Origin: Chryseobacterium sediminis
GTDB taxonomy: Bacteria > Bacteroidota > Bacteroidia > Flavobacteriales > Weeksellaceae
Direction of reading: 5' to 3'
DNA length: 64,000 nt
Assembly: GCF_008386505.1 (NCBI RefSeq)
Contig: NZ_VUNZ01000003.1
Coordinates: 531,783 to 595,782 of the forward strand
How positions within the stretch are numbered: position 1 is the stretch's first letter; every line of letters begins with the position of its first letter. Positions 42,974 to 51,635 of this stretch are shown here, one piece after another. The notes under the pieces were generated by a model. It made no database searches. It saw only the letters and a program-made list of their open reading frames with translations, and was not told where the DNA came from. The translations under genes and the position numbers were made by a program.

Positions 42974-45900
42974 ATGAAAAACTGGTCTTTTAAAAAATGG
43001 AACACCGTATTGGGGTGGTTCCTTTTTGCTGTTGCACTTGTCACTTATCTTTCAACAATGGAGCATTCCTTGAGCTTTTGGGATTGTGGAGAGTATATTT
43101 CTTCTGCGGTTAAACTTGAAGTAACGCATGCTCCGGGAGCTGCTTTATTCCAGATTATGGGAGCGGTGGCGAGTATTTTTGCGTTGGGAAATGCTGAAAA
43201 TTATTCTATTGTTATTAATGCGATGTCAGCAGTATTCAGTGCATTTACCATTTTGTTTCTGTTCTGGACGATTACCCATTTTTTAAGACGGCTTTTGAAT
43301 AAAGATTTTGAGGATGTTAGCAGATCTCAGGAGATTTCAATCCTGTTTGCCGGTGTCATTGGGGCTTTATGTTTTACATTTTCAGATACATTCTGGTTTT
43401 CAGCGGTAGAAGGAGAGGTATATTCAATGGCTTCTCTGTTTATCGCTTTGCTGGTGTGGCTGATCACCAAATGGGAGAATGAATCTAAAGCTGCTGACAA
43501 TGAGAGATGGATCATTCTTATTTTCTTTACAATCGGACTTTCTGTGGGTGTGCATATGATGTGTATGCTGGCTATTCCGGCCATATGTCTGGTGTATTAT
43601 GCCCGAAACTATACTTTTTCATGGAAGAGTTTTATAATTGCCAATCTGATTACATTAGGGATTCTTGCTTTTGTATTCAAGATTATTTTCCCTTTGGTGA
43701 TGACGATATTTGGAAAACTTGAGATTTTCTTTGTGAACGGGCTGGGACTTCCTTTCCATTCAGGGACGATTGCGGCATTTGTTCTTATGACTGCAATAAG
43801 TTATTTCCTGATTAAATATGCGAGGAAAACAAAAAGAAAAGTCTATCAGACCATGGTTTTATCTCTTGTGTATATGATGATTGGCTTCTCTTGCTGGCTG
43901 GTGATTCCCATCAGAGCAAATGCCAATCCGCCGATGAATCTTAATGATCCGGATACCGCAATAGGAATGAGAGATTATTATAACAGGGTACAATATGGGG
44001 ACTGGCCAACCATTTACGGACAGAATTACACCGCATTTCTCGATAAAAATGGTTTGGAAAAAGAGGAAGACGGAAGTTACAAAAGAGATGTGACAGGAGA
44101 TATTTATGAAAAAGATGAAAAAACCGGAACCTACAGAAAAACGGGGGAACGATTCAATTATGTGTTTAATAAATCGCATATCAGTTTCATGCCGAGGATG
44201 TTCAATGAAGATAAAGAGGTTACCGCAAATTATATTGCCTTGTATGGCGCTCCTGATTTTACCTTCAATTATGATAATGAAGACGTAGCAGACAATCCGG
44301 AAGCTAAAAGGATTTTTGATGAACTGAGAGCGAAATATGAAGGAGATTCTATTACCGCAGAAGATTACCTGAAAGTAAAACCTTATGATCTTATTAAGGT
44401 ACAACGTCCTTCCTTTGCTCAGAACATGGATTATTTCATCTCTTTCCAGAACGGATACTACTTTGTCCGATATCTGATGTGGAATTTCGTAGGAAGGCAG
44501 AACGATCTTGAGGGACATATGGAAAACACCAATGGGAACTGGATCTCAGGATTTTCCTTTATTGATAATGTGCTGTTGGGTGATCAGGATCATATGCCGG
44601 CTAAATTCAAAAATGAAAGTACCGTAAAGTTTTTCTTTCTGCCATTGATTTTAGGACTTATCGGTTTCTTTTTTCAGCTGAACAGGGACTTCGGGAGATT
44701 TTATGCTATTCTTTCGCTGTTTGTTCTTACAAGTATGGGAATTGTTTTCTATACCGGGGTAAAACCATTTGAAGTAAGGGAAAGAGATTATGCGATGGTA
44801 GGCTCATTCTATGCTTTTGCCATCTGGATTGGTCTGGGAGCAGGAGCAATACTTTGGCTGATTCAGTCTAAACTTAAATCTAATGCAACTCATATTATCC
44901 TAGGAGTAGTATTGCTGGGAATTCCTTTTATGATGGGGTTCCAGAATTATACTTCGCACGACAGGAGTAAAAAAACAGCAGCCCGCGATTATGCCTATTC
45001 ATTTTTACGTTCGTTGCCTAAGGATAATATTATTTTCATTTATGGCGATAATGATACTTTTCCGGTATGGGCAATTCAGGAGACAGAAAGATTCAGGGAT
45101 GATGTGAAAACAGTTAACTTTACCCTTTTAGCCACTCCATGGAATATAGATCAGGTAAAAAGAAGAACCTACAACGCCAAGGGAATTCCGGGAGAACTCA
45201 CTCATGAAGAGTACAGAGATGGGGTTAATGATCAGGTTTATCTGATGAAAAAAGAAGATTGGGAAGGCTTTTTCCAGATGTTGAAAGAACAGGGAGCGCC
45301 TGAAACTGCTTTTCAGGAGTTCAGAAAATATCTTACTCAGGATTCTCTGACGCTAAAAGATGCTATGAGGTTCCTTAAACTTAAATCATCCGAAAAAGAT
45401 GAATTACTAAAGATGTATTTCGGGGAAAAGCAATATGAAAAATATAATATACTCCCGGTAAGTAAATTTATGCTTCCGGTAAATAAGGAAAATGCTGTAA
45501 AATCAGGGATTATCAATCATGCTGATCTTTCTAAAGCAGTGGATCAGATTATGATCAATTATGAAGCGAATACCCTTTACAAAAGTAATCTGATGATGCT
45601 GGATATGCTGGCCAATTTCGACTGGAAACGTCCCATTAATTTCTCATCAGGCGGTATGTATGACAGTGAAAATATTTTTTATCTTGATGAATATCTGCAG
45701 TTTGATGGTTTCAGTTACAGACTGGTTCCTATTCATACGCCTCAGAGTCCGGATGGAGATAAAGGAAGGGTAGATGCCAACTCTCTTTATCAGGTGGTGA
45801 AAAACTTCAGATGGGGGAATTTTAAAGACCTCACTATTTATTATAATGAAACAGCTACTTCCAATATTTTAGGTTACAGAATGTCAGTAAGCAGGGCTGT

Positions 45901-46459
45901 ATCTGCGCTTGTGGTAAGCGGACAGAAAGCTAAAGCATTAGAACTGCTGGATCTTGCCGCGAAAGAAATTCCGGTTGAGAAATACAATGATCCACGGTCA
46001 TTAAGCTCAATGGTAACCGGGTATATTGTTGCGGGGCAGGAACAAAAAGGTCTTCAACTTGCAGAAACTCTTAAGAAGGGAATATTTGAAGAATATGATT
46101 ATTATCAAAATCTTTCTCCGGCATTTAAAGGAGCTGCTAGAAAACAGATGAGGTCAAAGCCAATGGAATATGCGCTAGTGGTTTCGGCAGTTACAGAAGC
46201 TTACAAAACATTGGGGCAGAATGAAAAAGCACATGCCTATCTTTTACGATCAATAGAGCCGATTGATAAAAAATTCAGTGTTTTTATAAAAGGACTGCAG
46301 CAAATGGGCAAAGAGAAAGCAATGAAAGAAGCTGAAAATGTACGCCAGATTGCCCCTTTTTACCAGTATTTATTCAATGTCATGGAGCCTTTTGATTCTG
46401 TTTATTCCAGAAAAAAAGAAATTGAGATTACCAATGCGATGATGAAAGTGACACAATAA
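42974..46459 (+). CDS. DUF2723 giant membrane glycosyltransferase (protein O-mannosyltransferase-like)
   Basis: 1161 aa. The N-terminal 650 residues hold at least 12 hydrophobic helices and the DUF2723 marks LSFWDCGEYISSAVKLEVTHAPGAALFQIMGA with two acidic residues in the first luminal loop, typical of GT-C transferases. The C-terminal 500 residues are soluble and helical with TPR-like repeats (KALELLDLAAKEIP, GLQLAETLKKG, AHAYLLRSIEPID). The family includes human TMEM260, a known protein O-mannosyltransferase; in Bacteroidota a role in O-glycosylation of exported proteins is inferred. Confidence 0.9.
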   Translation: MKNWSFKKWNTVLGWFLFAVALVTYLSTMEHSLSFWDCGEYISSAVKLEVTHAPGAALFQIMGAVASIFALGNAENYSIVINAMSAVFSAFTILFLFWTITHFLRRLLNKDFEDVSRSQEISILFAGVIGALCFTFSDTFWFSAVEGEVYSMASLFIALLVWLITKWENESKAADNERWIILIFFTIGLSVGVHMMCMLAIPAICLVYYARNYTFSWKSFIIANLITLGILAFVFKIIFPLVMTIFGKLEIFFVNGLGLPFHSGTIAAFVLMTAISYFLIKYARKTKRKVYQTMVLSLVYMMIGFSCWLVIPIRANANPPMNLNDPDTAIGMRDYYNRVQYGDWPTIYGQNYTAFLDKNGLEKEEDGSYKRDVTGDIYEKDEKTGTYRKTGERFNYVFNKSHISFMPRMFNEDKEVTANYIALYGAPDFTFNYDNEDVADNPEAKRIFDELRAKYEGDSITAEDYLKVKPYDLIKVQRPSFAQNMDYFISFQNGYYFVRYLMWNFVGRQNDLEGHMENTNGNWISGFSFIDNVLLGDQDHMPAKFKNESTVKFFFLPLILGLIGFFFQLNRDFGRFYAILSLFVLTSMGIVFYTGVKPFEVRERDYAMVGSFYAFAIWIGLGAGAILWLIQSKLKSNATHIILGVVLLGIPFMMGFQNYTSHDRSKKTAARDYAYSFLRSLPKDNIIFIYGDNDTFPVWAIQETERFRDDVKTVNFTLLATPWNIDQVKRRTYNAKGIPGELTHEEYRDGVNDQVYLMKKEDWEGFFQMLKEQGAPETAFQEFRKYLTQDSLTLKDAMRFLKLKSSEKDELLKMYFGEKQYEKYNILPVSKFMLPVNKENAVKSGIINHADLSKAVDQIMINYEANTLYKSNLMMLDMLANFDWKRPINFSSGGMYDSENIFYLDEYLQFDGFSYRLVPIHTPQSPDGDKGRVDANSLYQVVKNFRWGNFKDLTIYYNETATSNILGYRMSVSRAVSALVVSGQKAKALELLDLAAKEIPVEKYNDPRSLSSMVTGYIVAGQEQKGLQLAETLKKGIFEEYDYYQNLSPAFKGAARKQMRSKPMEYALVVSAVTEAYKTLGQNEKAHAYLLRSIEPIDKKFSVFIKGLQQMGKEKAMKEAENVRQIAPFYQYLFNVMEPFDSVYSRKKEIEITNAMMKVTQ

Positions 46460-46469
46460 ACTATAAATG

Positions 46470-46610
46470 AAAAGAGGCTGTTTCAAAAGTGTCATTCTGA
46501 ATGAAATGCAATGTAATGAAGAATCTCATATGTTTTATCGCCAATTAGATTTTTCCTTCGTCAGAATGACAAAAGTCAATAATTTGCCTTTTGATACAGT
46601 CTTTTTTTTT
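46470..46610. repeat. Long hairpin repeat, GTCATTCTGA family (second full copy)
   Basis: Same plan as the copy at 34186: AAAGAGGCTGTTTCAAAAG outer arm, GTGTCATTCTGAATGAAATG, an internal AGAATCTCATATGTT, and TCAGAATGACAAAAG with TGATACAGTCTTTTTT at the right end. Placed directly after the DUF2723 stop, where it may end transcription. Confidence 0.85.
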
Positions 46611-46649
46611 AATAGAGAATCTGTCTAAACTTTTACATTGATGATTTTT

Positions 46650-46830
46650 AACCACAAAAGGCACAAAAGTTTTAAATACTTAATTTTTTAGAGCCAAAAT
46701 TTATAGATAATAAGTACACCTAAGTTTTGTGAAAATATTTGATTTTCATCTTATGTGAGCTTTTCTGCGGGAGTATTTTAAACTTACCTAATTGGGCTAA
46801 AGCGTTTTAAAATAAAAGCTTTTGTGGTTT
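46650..46830. repeat. Non-coding inverted-repeat element (ACCACAAAAG family)
   Basis: The 415-base gap 46460-46874 has no CDS. After the hairpin repeat it holds AACCACAAAAGGCACAAAAG (46650-46669) on the left and AAAAGCTTTTGTGGTTT (46815-46830) inverted on the right, about 180 bases in all. Kin to the elements at 14214 and 47367. Confidence 0.55.
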
Positions 46831-46874
46831 GTAAGTGTAAACAACATGATAGTATAAATAAAATAAAGTCGGGC

Positions 46875-47327
46875 TTATTTCCAGAATTCATCTTCATAAT
46901 CATCCTTTTCTTCTGTATGAATATCATTCAGTTCCTTTCCGATTTTCTTTAGAACAGAGGTTTCCAGTTTTTCTTCAAGATGAGGAAACCATTCACGCTC
47001 TTCAAAACGGATATGCTGTTCCAGAAGATCTGCAAAACCTGAAATAAGAGAAGTGTTCTCTGATGATGGAAGTTGAGAAACAATATCCTTAATCTGTTGG
47101 TGTTCTCTTTGTATGCGGAGTGTATATTCATCCTCAAGATAGAGAAACAGAATTTCTTCTTCTTCACTGAAATGTTTTTTCAGATGATGATTCCAGAAAT
47201 ACAGAATATAATCTTTAATCCGGGAAATCTCGATTTCTTTTTTCAGTCCCTGTCTTATTTTCCAACTGCATAGAAGCCCGAAATGATGATCTTTGGAAAG
47301 CGGGATAATATTTTCATTGCGTTTCAT
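46875..47327 (-). CDS. Hemerythrin domain protein
   Basis: 150 aa four-helix bundle with the hemerythrin iron ligands: LSKDHHFGL (His16), NHHLKKHFSEEEEIL (His, Glu), REHQQI (His) and LLEQHIRFEEREWFPHLEE (His, Glu, His). The di-iron site may bind O2 or NO. It stands at the edge of the NO module and could store or sense these gases. No motif of the shared leader type was found upstream. Confidence 0.88.
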   Translation of the reverse strand: MKRNENIIPLSKDHHFGLLCSWKIRQGLKKEIEISRIKDYILYFWNHHLKKHFSEEEEILFLYLEDEYTLRIQREHQQIKDIVSQLPSSENTSLISGFADLLEQHIRFEEREWFPHLEEKLETSVLKKIGKELNDIHTEEKDDYEDEFWK

Positions 47328-47366
47328 AATTTTTTATTAAAGAGTGTCTATAATTTTACTATTTAT

Positions 47367-47536
47367 AAACGCAAAGTTTCATCTAAACTTGTTATGATCT
47401 TAAGGGAGCGAAGGGAATAATCAATGGAATTGATTATTTATTAAGCGAATGCATAATCAAAGCACTTCATCTGAGACAAAGTCGCTCTCCTTTGCCTTCT
47501 TTTGAAATATAGGATAGTAAGAGTTCTTTGCGTTAA
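47367..47536. repeat. Non-coding inverted-repeat element (AACGCAAAG family)
   Basis: AAACGCAAAG (47367-47376) on the left and CTTTGCGTT (47526-47534) inverted on the right, about 170 bases apart. The inside shows GGAGCGAAGGG and GTCGCTCTCC as another pair. Ends match the 14214 and 46650 elements in having CAAAG next to a variable A/C block. No gene in the gap 47328-47603. Confidence 0.5.
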
Positions 47537-47603
47537 AGTAAAATAATTTAAAGGTAATCAAACCTCACAAGCTGGATAACTCATGAGGCTTGAATAAAGA
47601 ATG

Positions 47604-49847
47604 CTAACGTTTTTCTTTCAACGACCAACCCAATTTAAGTCCGATGATGAATAGTACCAGAAGCAGCTCACCTGCAGCCAGTAAAATATCCCCCGGAACA
47701 CGCATCCATCTCAGGAAGTGCATGATATCCGTCTGCATAAATTCCGCAGAACGAGCATACCAGTAACCTTCTTTGATAGAGGCTACAGACTGCATGATGC
47801 CTATAGGAAGAAGACTGATGGTTACCATGACCAGCAATCCGATATTAGTCAGCCAGAAAGCCCAGCCTATTAATTTATCATTCCATTGTCTGTCAGGATA
47901 AAGTCCCCGCAATACAAACAACATTAATCCGATTCCTAAGATTCCATATACTCCGAACAAAGCAGCATGACCATGAACAGCAGTGGTATTTAATCCCTGA
48001 ATATAATAAAGTGCTATTGGAGGATTGATGGCGAATCCAAAAATTCCTGCACCCAAAAAGTTCCAGAAACACATAGCAATGAAGCAATAGATCGGCCATT
48101 TATAAGCCTGAATCCATTTGGTAGATTTACTCAGCTGGTAATTTTGGTATGCCTCATAACCAATCAGGACAAGCGGTACAATTTCCAATGCGCTGAAAGT
48201 AGCACCTAATGCCAATACTGCTGTAGGCGTAGCACTGAAATAAAGGTGATGGAATGTTCCCAAGATCCCTCCGGCAAGAAAAATAATTGTAGAAAATAAT
48301 ACCGAATTTGTAGCAGATTTCAATCTCAATAATCCTAATCGAGTAAATAAAAATGCTGCGACTACCGTTGCAAATACTTCAAAAAAGCCTTCTACCCACA
48401 GGTGAACTACCCACCATCTCCAATATTCGGCAATGGCCATATGGGTTTGTCTTCCGTACATTAATCCTGCCCCATAAAATAACGCAATGGCTACGGCTGA
48501 AAGGGTAAACAGCGTGAGTAAATGACGGTCTCCATCTTTACGTCTTAAAGCAGGTAGCAAAGCTCTAACCATGAGAACCAGCCATAAAATAAGACCTATC
48601 AGTAATAAAATCTGCCAGACTCTTCCAAGTTCCACATACTCATACCCCTGATGTCCCCAAAGGAAATTATCAACAAGACCAAGCTTTTGCATCACCCCAA
48701 GCCATTGCCCGGTAAGAGATCCCAGAACAACGATCAGTAAAGCTCCGAATAAGATATTGACTCCCAGTTTCTGATATTTCGGTTCATGTCCTGAAACAGC
48801 CGGAGCAATATAAAGTCCCGTCGCCAGCCATGAGGTAGCAATCCAGAATATGGCAAGCTGTACATGCCAGCTTCTGGAAACCGACTGAGGTAAAAACTGA
48901 TCTAGAGGAATACCATAAAACCCGCTTCCTTCCACACCATAGTGAGCAGTAACAACTCCTGCGAGCATTTGAACCAGAATTAATAAAGCAACCACCCAAA
49001 TGTATTTTAAAGTAGCTTTCATAGAAGGAGTAGGCTTCATATTTCGCAACGGATCTTCAAGGGGAAGAATTTCGCTCACTTCTTCCTCTTTATTTCTGGC
49101 ATGGTAAAATACCAGAAGACCTACACATCCCAACAAAAGCAACACACTGAAACCAGACCATAAATGCAGTGAAGGTGGAGGAACGTTTCCTACCGATTCA
49201 TCATGAGGCCAGTTATTGGTATACGTCACATCATCTCCAGGTCTTTCTGTAATACATACCCACGTACTCCAGGCAAAGAAAGCATTCATTTGAGCCATTC
49301 TTCCGGTATCTTTGATGGTATTCTCCGGGATAGCATACTGATCCCGGAGCTTTGCCATAGAAGCATCATTCATGAATAATTTTGAATAATACTGGGCTAA
49401 TTGTTTCTGCACCTCAGCCCGTTCAGGAGAGAAAACAATTTCATTGCTGTTTTCATTAAAGGTGTTGGTACGAAGTTCTTTCTTCAGCAGTACCTGATAT
49501 TTAGCCTGTTCATCATCCGGAAGATCTTTATATATTTTGCCGTCTTTTTTTGCCAATTCATCAAGCAGCAGCACAGATTCCCTGTGAAGGTAGTCTGCGG
49601 TCCAGTCCGGAGCAATATAAGCACCATGTCCCCAGATACTTCCTACCGTTTGCCCTCCAATAGACTGCCAGACATTCTGCCCGTCTTTTATATCCTGTCC
49701 GGTAGCGATTACAGTTCCATTTGTAGTGACTACTTTCTCAGGAATTGGGGGGACTTTTCTGTAAATTTCAGTTCCATAAAAGATAAGGACAGCAAACGAA
49801 GCAACCATTACTACCGCAAGCCATATCCAAAGTTTTTTAGGTGTCAT
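47604..49847 (-). CDS. norZ: Quinol-dependent nitric-oxide reductase (qNor)
   Basis: 747 aa single-chain enzyme with about 14 membrane helices. The N-terminus has the extra periplasmic quinol-type domain (TVIATGQDIKDGQNVWQSIGGQTVGSIWGHGAY), the core has the haem and non-haem Fe ligands in SRSWHVQLAIFWIATSWL, GTFHHLYFS and VHGHAALFG. Reaction: 2 NO + quinol to N2O. Follows RIC on minus with 13 bases between, so they share a transcript. Nitrite reductase and other NO genes are upstream on the same strand. Confidence 0.95.
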   Translation of the reverse strand: MTPKKLWIWLAVVMVASFAVLIFYGTEIYRKVPPIPEKVVTTNGTVIATGQDIKDGQNVWQSIGGQTVGSIWGHGAYIAPDWTADYLHRESVLLLDELAKKDGKIYKDLPDDEQAKYQVLLKKELRTNTFNENSNEIVFSPERAEVQKQLAQYYSKLFMNDASMAKLRDQYAIPENTIKDTGRMAQMNAFFAWSTWVCITERPGDDVTYTNNWPHDESVGNVPPPSLHLWSGFSVLLLLGCVGLLVFYHARNKEEEVSEILPLEDPLRNMKPTPSMKATLKYIWVVALLILVQMLAGVVTAHYGVEGSGFYGIPLDQFLPQSVSRSWHVQLAIFWIATSWLATGLYIAPAVSGHEPKYQKLGVNILFGALLIVVLGSLTGQWLGVMQKLGLVDNFLWGHQGYEYVELGRVWQILLLIGLILWLVLMVRALLPALRRKDGDRHLLTLFTLSAVAIALFYGAGLMYGRQTHMAIAEYWRWWVVHLWVEGFFEVFATVVAAFLFTRLGLLRLKSATNSVLFSTIIFLAGGILGTFHHLYFSATPTAVLALGATFSALEIVPLVLIGYEAYQNYQLSKSTKWIQAYKWPIYCFIAMCFWNFLGAGIFGFAINPPIALYYIQGLNTTAVHGHAALFGVYGILGIGLMLFVLRGLYPDRQWNDKLIGWAFWLTNIGLLVMVTISLLPIGIMQSVASIKEGYWYARSAEFMQTDIMHFLRWMRVPGDILLAAGELLLVLFIIGLKLGWSLKEKR

Positions 49848-49860
49848 TCTGTATTAGTAT

Positions 49861-50586
49861 TTAAGATTCAACGGCAAATTCTTTCTCTAGTTGGATTGCT
49901 TTTGGGAAAAGGATATTATTTTCAAGATGAATGTGTTTATGTAAGTCATTTTCAAAATCCTGAAGCATGGCAAATGCTACTTTATAGGTATTGCAGGCAT
50001 CTGCTGGAGGAAGATATTCATCCGTGATTTCCGCAATCTTTCTGAAACGTTCACCTTCCACTGTATGCTCGTGCTGCATCATATTAACTGGGTTTTCTAC
50101 TGTTCCGAAGGCAGGCTGGAGGAGGGCCTCTCCTGATATTCTGGCCTTCACCATATTTCGTACAAAAGGAAACAGGATCAGTTCTTCTTTTTTCATGTGA
50201 GCTGCCAGATCGTGAGCCGATTCATTGAATAATGCATTAATTTCAAATAGCTCCGGATGTCTGTCTCCGTGTACTTTACATAATTTATCAAGGAAAGCTT
50301 GCAGAATAGGTGTTTTTTCTTCTACGTACCTGTGATGGGTTTTCTCAATATAATCTGCCAGCAAATCCAAAGGCCAGCTGTTGAAATCTATTGCAGATCC
50401 TTCATTTTTTGGAAGAGCTTCGAGTTCCTGATAAATCTTTTCCGGAGCCAGTTTTTTATTGTTGCAGGCTTCTTCTATAGTTCTTCCGCCTTTGCAGCAG
50501 AAATCAATTCCGTGTCTTTTAAAAATTGCAGCCGTTCTGAAATCTTCAGCAACCATATTTCCTATAAAGTCTGTTCTTGTATTCAT
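49861..50586 (-). CDS. ric: Iron-sulfur cluster repair di-iron protein RIC (ScdA/YtfE)
   Basis: 241 aa. N-terminal DUF542 domain with the double Cys DFCCKGG at residues 29-35 and a C-terminal hemerythrin-like domain (about 75-235) with His/Glu ligands (YIEKTHHRYVEE, VHGDRHPEL, DLAAHMKKEELILFPF, MQHEHTVEGERF, LHKHIHLENNILFP). RIC repairs Fe-S clusters after NO stress. Upstream is a leader motif of the shared type at 50593. Confidence 0.95.
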   Translation of the reverse strand: MNTRTDFIGNMVAEDFRTAAIFKRHGIDFCCKGGRTIEEACNNKKLAPEKIYQELEALPKNEGSAIDFNSWPLDLLADYIEKTHHRYVEEKTPILQAFLDKLCKVHGDRHPELFEINALFNESAHDLAAHMKKEELILFPFVRNMVKARISGEALLQPAFGTVENPVNMMQHEHTVEGERFRKIAEITDEYLPPADACNTYKVAFAMLQDFENDLHKHIHLENNILFPKAIQLEKEFAVES

Positions 50587-50592
50587 AATATA

Positions 50593-50611
50593 ATACTTTT
50601 TTGTCTTTTAT
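50593..50611. promoter_or_regulatory. Shared NO-regulon leader motif, site a (ric-norZ)
   Basis: On minus: ATAAAAGACAAAAAAGTAT, seven bases from the ric start codon. Same 19-base element as at 54075 and 55174, with two changes. Confidence 0.6.
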
Positions 50612-50629
50612 TATTTTAAATTTTTTTTA

Positions 50630-51055
50630 CTACTTCTTAAGTGACAGAATGTACTTTACCATCAGCTTGGCGTTATCTTTACTCAATCCTGCATGAGGAG
50701 TCATGGGAATTTCGCCCCAGTTACCTTTACCGCCGTCAATAATTTTCTGTGCAAGCATATCAAGATCTGCTTCTTTGTATTTTGCTGCAACTTCCTGATA
50801 GGCCGGACCAACAAGTTTTGAATCTATTTTATGGCATGATAAACAGTCTGTGCCTTCCACCAGGGATTTTCCTTCAGCAATTTCTGCATCTGCTCCTGAA
50901 AGTGGGGTGGATGCCGGAGTCTCGGCCTGAGGTTTTGGTTCTTCCAGCATTGTGTTGGTTTCCTGTGGCTGAGGAATGGGATCTGTACCTTTTTTATCTG
51001 AACATGAAGTTACAGCAAGTGAAAACAGTGAAACTGCTACAAGTAATTTTTTCAT
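50630..51055 (-). CDS. Class I c-type cytochrome, lipoprotein
   Basis: 141 aa from the ATG at 51055, so that the signal peptide and lipobox VTSC (Cys18) fall in the right place; an ATG at 51067 touches the upstream stop and is also possible. After a Pro/Glu/Thr-rich linker comes CLSCH (Cys71, Cys74, His75) and a distal Met in IPMTPH (Met118). A cytochrome c551-type electron carrier, probably for NirK. It lies between SCO and ric, in the NirK operon. Confidence 0.87.
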   Translation of the reverse strand: MKKLLVAVSLFSLAVTSCSDKKGTDPIPQPQETNTMLEEPKPQAETPASTPLSGADAEIAEGKSLVEGTDCLSCHKIDSKLVGPAYQEVAAKYKEADLDMLAQKIIDGGKGNWGEIPMTPHAGLSKDNAKLMVKYILSLKK

Positions 51056-51067
51056 AATCTTATCCAT

Positions 51068-51631
51068 TTAAAGTTGTATTTGTTTTTTTATTTCGTTCAC
51101 AATAGCTTCGTAATCACTATCGAGACCTTCTTTTTGAAAAGCAAGAGTTCCCTTTTTTGAATACACGGTAATGATATTGGAATGGGAGAATTCTATAGGG
51201 GATATCTGCTTGTATTTTACAGCCATTATATTGGCTAGTTCTCTGGTATCTTCTTCATTACCTCGGATGAAAGTCCATTCTTTCTCATCGAATCGGTTTA
51301 CATACAGGTATCTCTTCATTACTTTTGGAGTATCATTTTCCGGATCAATGGAAATTAATACATACTGAATGTCCTTTGGATCTGCTTTTCCTACTTTCTG
51401 GGCAATTGTTCTCATTTCCGCGGTCAGTTTTGGACAGGCCGTTTTACAGGAAGTGAAAATCATTGCCGTTACCAGTACTTTTCCTTTCAGATCAGAGAAT
51501 GTAATGTTCTCACCATCCTGCTTCTCCCAGGTTGTCTGTACATTGTAGATAGAATCAGGGCTTATCTCTTCATTTTTCTTGCTGCAGGATAGTATCATCA
51601 AAGCCAGCAATATCAGGGTTATATTTTTCAT
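51068..51631 (-). CDS. SCO family copper-chaperone lipoprotein
   Basis: 187 aa from the ATG at 51631, followed by a signal peptide and lipobox MILSC (Cys16). Thioredoxin-like fold with copper motif TSCKTACP (Cys62, Cys66) and a third ligand His in FSHSNII. SCO proteins metallate copper centres, here probably the NirK copper. Four bases separate it from the SUMF1 gene. Confidence 0.87.
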   Translation of the reverse strand: MKNITLILLALMILSCSKKNEEISPDSIYNVQTTWEKQDGENITFSDLKGKVLVTAMIFTSCKTACPKLTAEMRTIAQKVGKADPKDIQYVLISIDPENDTPKVMKRYLYVNRFDEKEWTFIRGNEEDTRELANIMAVKYKQISPIEFSHSNIITVYSKKGTLAFQKEGLDSDYEAIVNEIKKQIQL

Positions 51632-51635
51632 AAGA

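Noticed and set aside
43859..44518. 219 aa minus-strand ORF inside the DUF2723 gene
   Set aside because: Antisense to a well-supported gene, with a typical shadow-frame composition.
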